Translations under genes and position numbers: made by a program
Source of the DNA: Flavobacterium palustre
GTDB lineage: Bacteria > Bacteroidota > Bacteroidia > Flavobacteriales > Flavobacteriaceae
Length of the DNA stretch: 64,000 nucleotides
NCBI RefSeq assembly: GCF_014639535.1
Contig: NZ_BMGA01000005.1
Coordinates: 73,455-137,454, forward strand
Direction of reading: 5' to 3'
The notes under the pieces: model-generated
Seen by the model: only the letters and a program-made list of their open reading frames with translations
Databases searched by the model: none
Told to the model about the DNA's origin: nothing
Part shown: piece by piece, positions 63,903 through 64,000 of the stretch
Layout: each line of letters begins with the position of its first letter
How positions within the stretch are numbered: position 1 is the stretch's first letter

Positions 63903-64000
63903 ATGACTGACTTAAAAAATAAAAATGCACTAATTACAGGTGCCGGAAAAGGAATAGGTAAAGCAGTTGCTATTGCTTTGGCTAAAGAAGGCGTAAATGT
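63903..64000 (+). CDS. Short-chain dehydrogenase/reductase, 3' end cut by window edge
   Basis: Only 32 codons are in the window: '[30 protein letters not shown]'. The TGxxxGxG cofactor motif (TGAGKGIG) and the surrounding helix identify an SDR, most like FabG/3-ketoacyl-ACP reductase or a related sugar/steroid dehydrogenase. The rest lies outside, so the substrate and catalytic Ser-Tyr-Lys cannot be checked. It follows the propeller-like gene by three bases. Confidence 0.85.
   Translation, partial: MTDLKNKNALITGAGKGIGKAVAIALAKEGVN

Overview
The window is about 64 kb of an AT-rich chromosome from the phylum Bacteroidota, almost certainly the family Flavobacteriaceae and probably the genus Flavobacterium. 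The signs are: promoter boxes of the TAnnTTTG type instead of sigma70 boxes, almost no Shine-Dalgarno sequences, a type IX secretion sorting protein with a gliding-motility C-terminal domain, a fused SecDF, many secreted proteins with Bacteroidota-style signal peptides or lipoboxes, and small inverted repeats in the gaps between genes. No rRNA, tRNA, phage, transposase or CRISPR array was seen.

Layout. 1-8.9 kb: argS (cut by the edge), a lipoprotein plus a HAEPLYIDL-family envelope protein, fabH, a YegP-like protein, a lone ABC ATPase, a lipocalin/OmpA lipoprotein pair and htpG. 8.9-13 kb: an accessory stretch of small proteins whose gaps carry three different inverted-repeat families. 13-20 kb: a DUF1800/DUF1501 secreted pair, a DMT transporter, an M61 peptidase and a DUF4369 lipoprotein. 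20-27 kb: a tightly overlapping signalling operon (hybrid histidine kinase, CheR, CheB, receiver-kinase). 27-35 kb: a T9SS substrate, secDF, mdh and gyrB. 35.6-41.4 kb: a SPOUT methyltransferase facing a gatC-gatA-gatB::aspS operon. 41.5-48.5 kb: a PIN toxin-antitoxin pair, a Gre-like protein, a DUF2911 protein and a TPR protein with a beta-barrel partner. 48.6-55.9 kb: ftsE, an RNA methyltransferase, relA/spoT, fur, purA, a NUDIX hydrolase and a YefM-YoeB pair. 55.9-64 kb: peroxiredoxin, AEC transporter, a di-haem peroxidase with a PhoX-like lipoprotein, a small barrel, PPK2, a propeller-like protein and the start of an SDR gene.

Most striking observation: one uninterrupted 1109-codon gene joins a complete GatB (tRNA-dependent amidotransferase subunit B) to a complete bacterial aspartyl-tRNA synthetase. 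It lies one base after gatA, with a divergent short GatC upstream. This looks like a covalently built transamidosome, in which the enzyme that makes Asp-tRNA(Asn) is tied to the enzyme that amidates it. The fused AspRS carries the RDHG histidine associated with non-discriminating AspRSs. I have a vague, unverified memory that some automatic annotations name such a bifunctional protein, so the fusion may be catalogued; I do not recall it being characterised.

Second-tier observations: a CheR/CheB module inside a kinase operon of what is probably a non-flagellated bacterium; promoter boxes so close to start codons that several mRNAs may be leaderless; a YefM-YoeB promoter whose -7 box lies between and overlaps two TGTACA operator cores; and a di-haem peroxidase with an imelysin-like N-terminal half.
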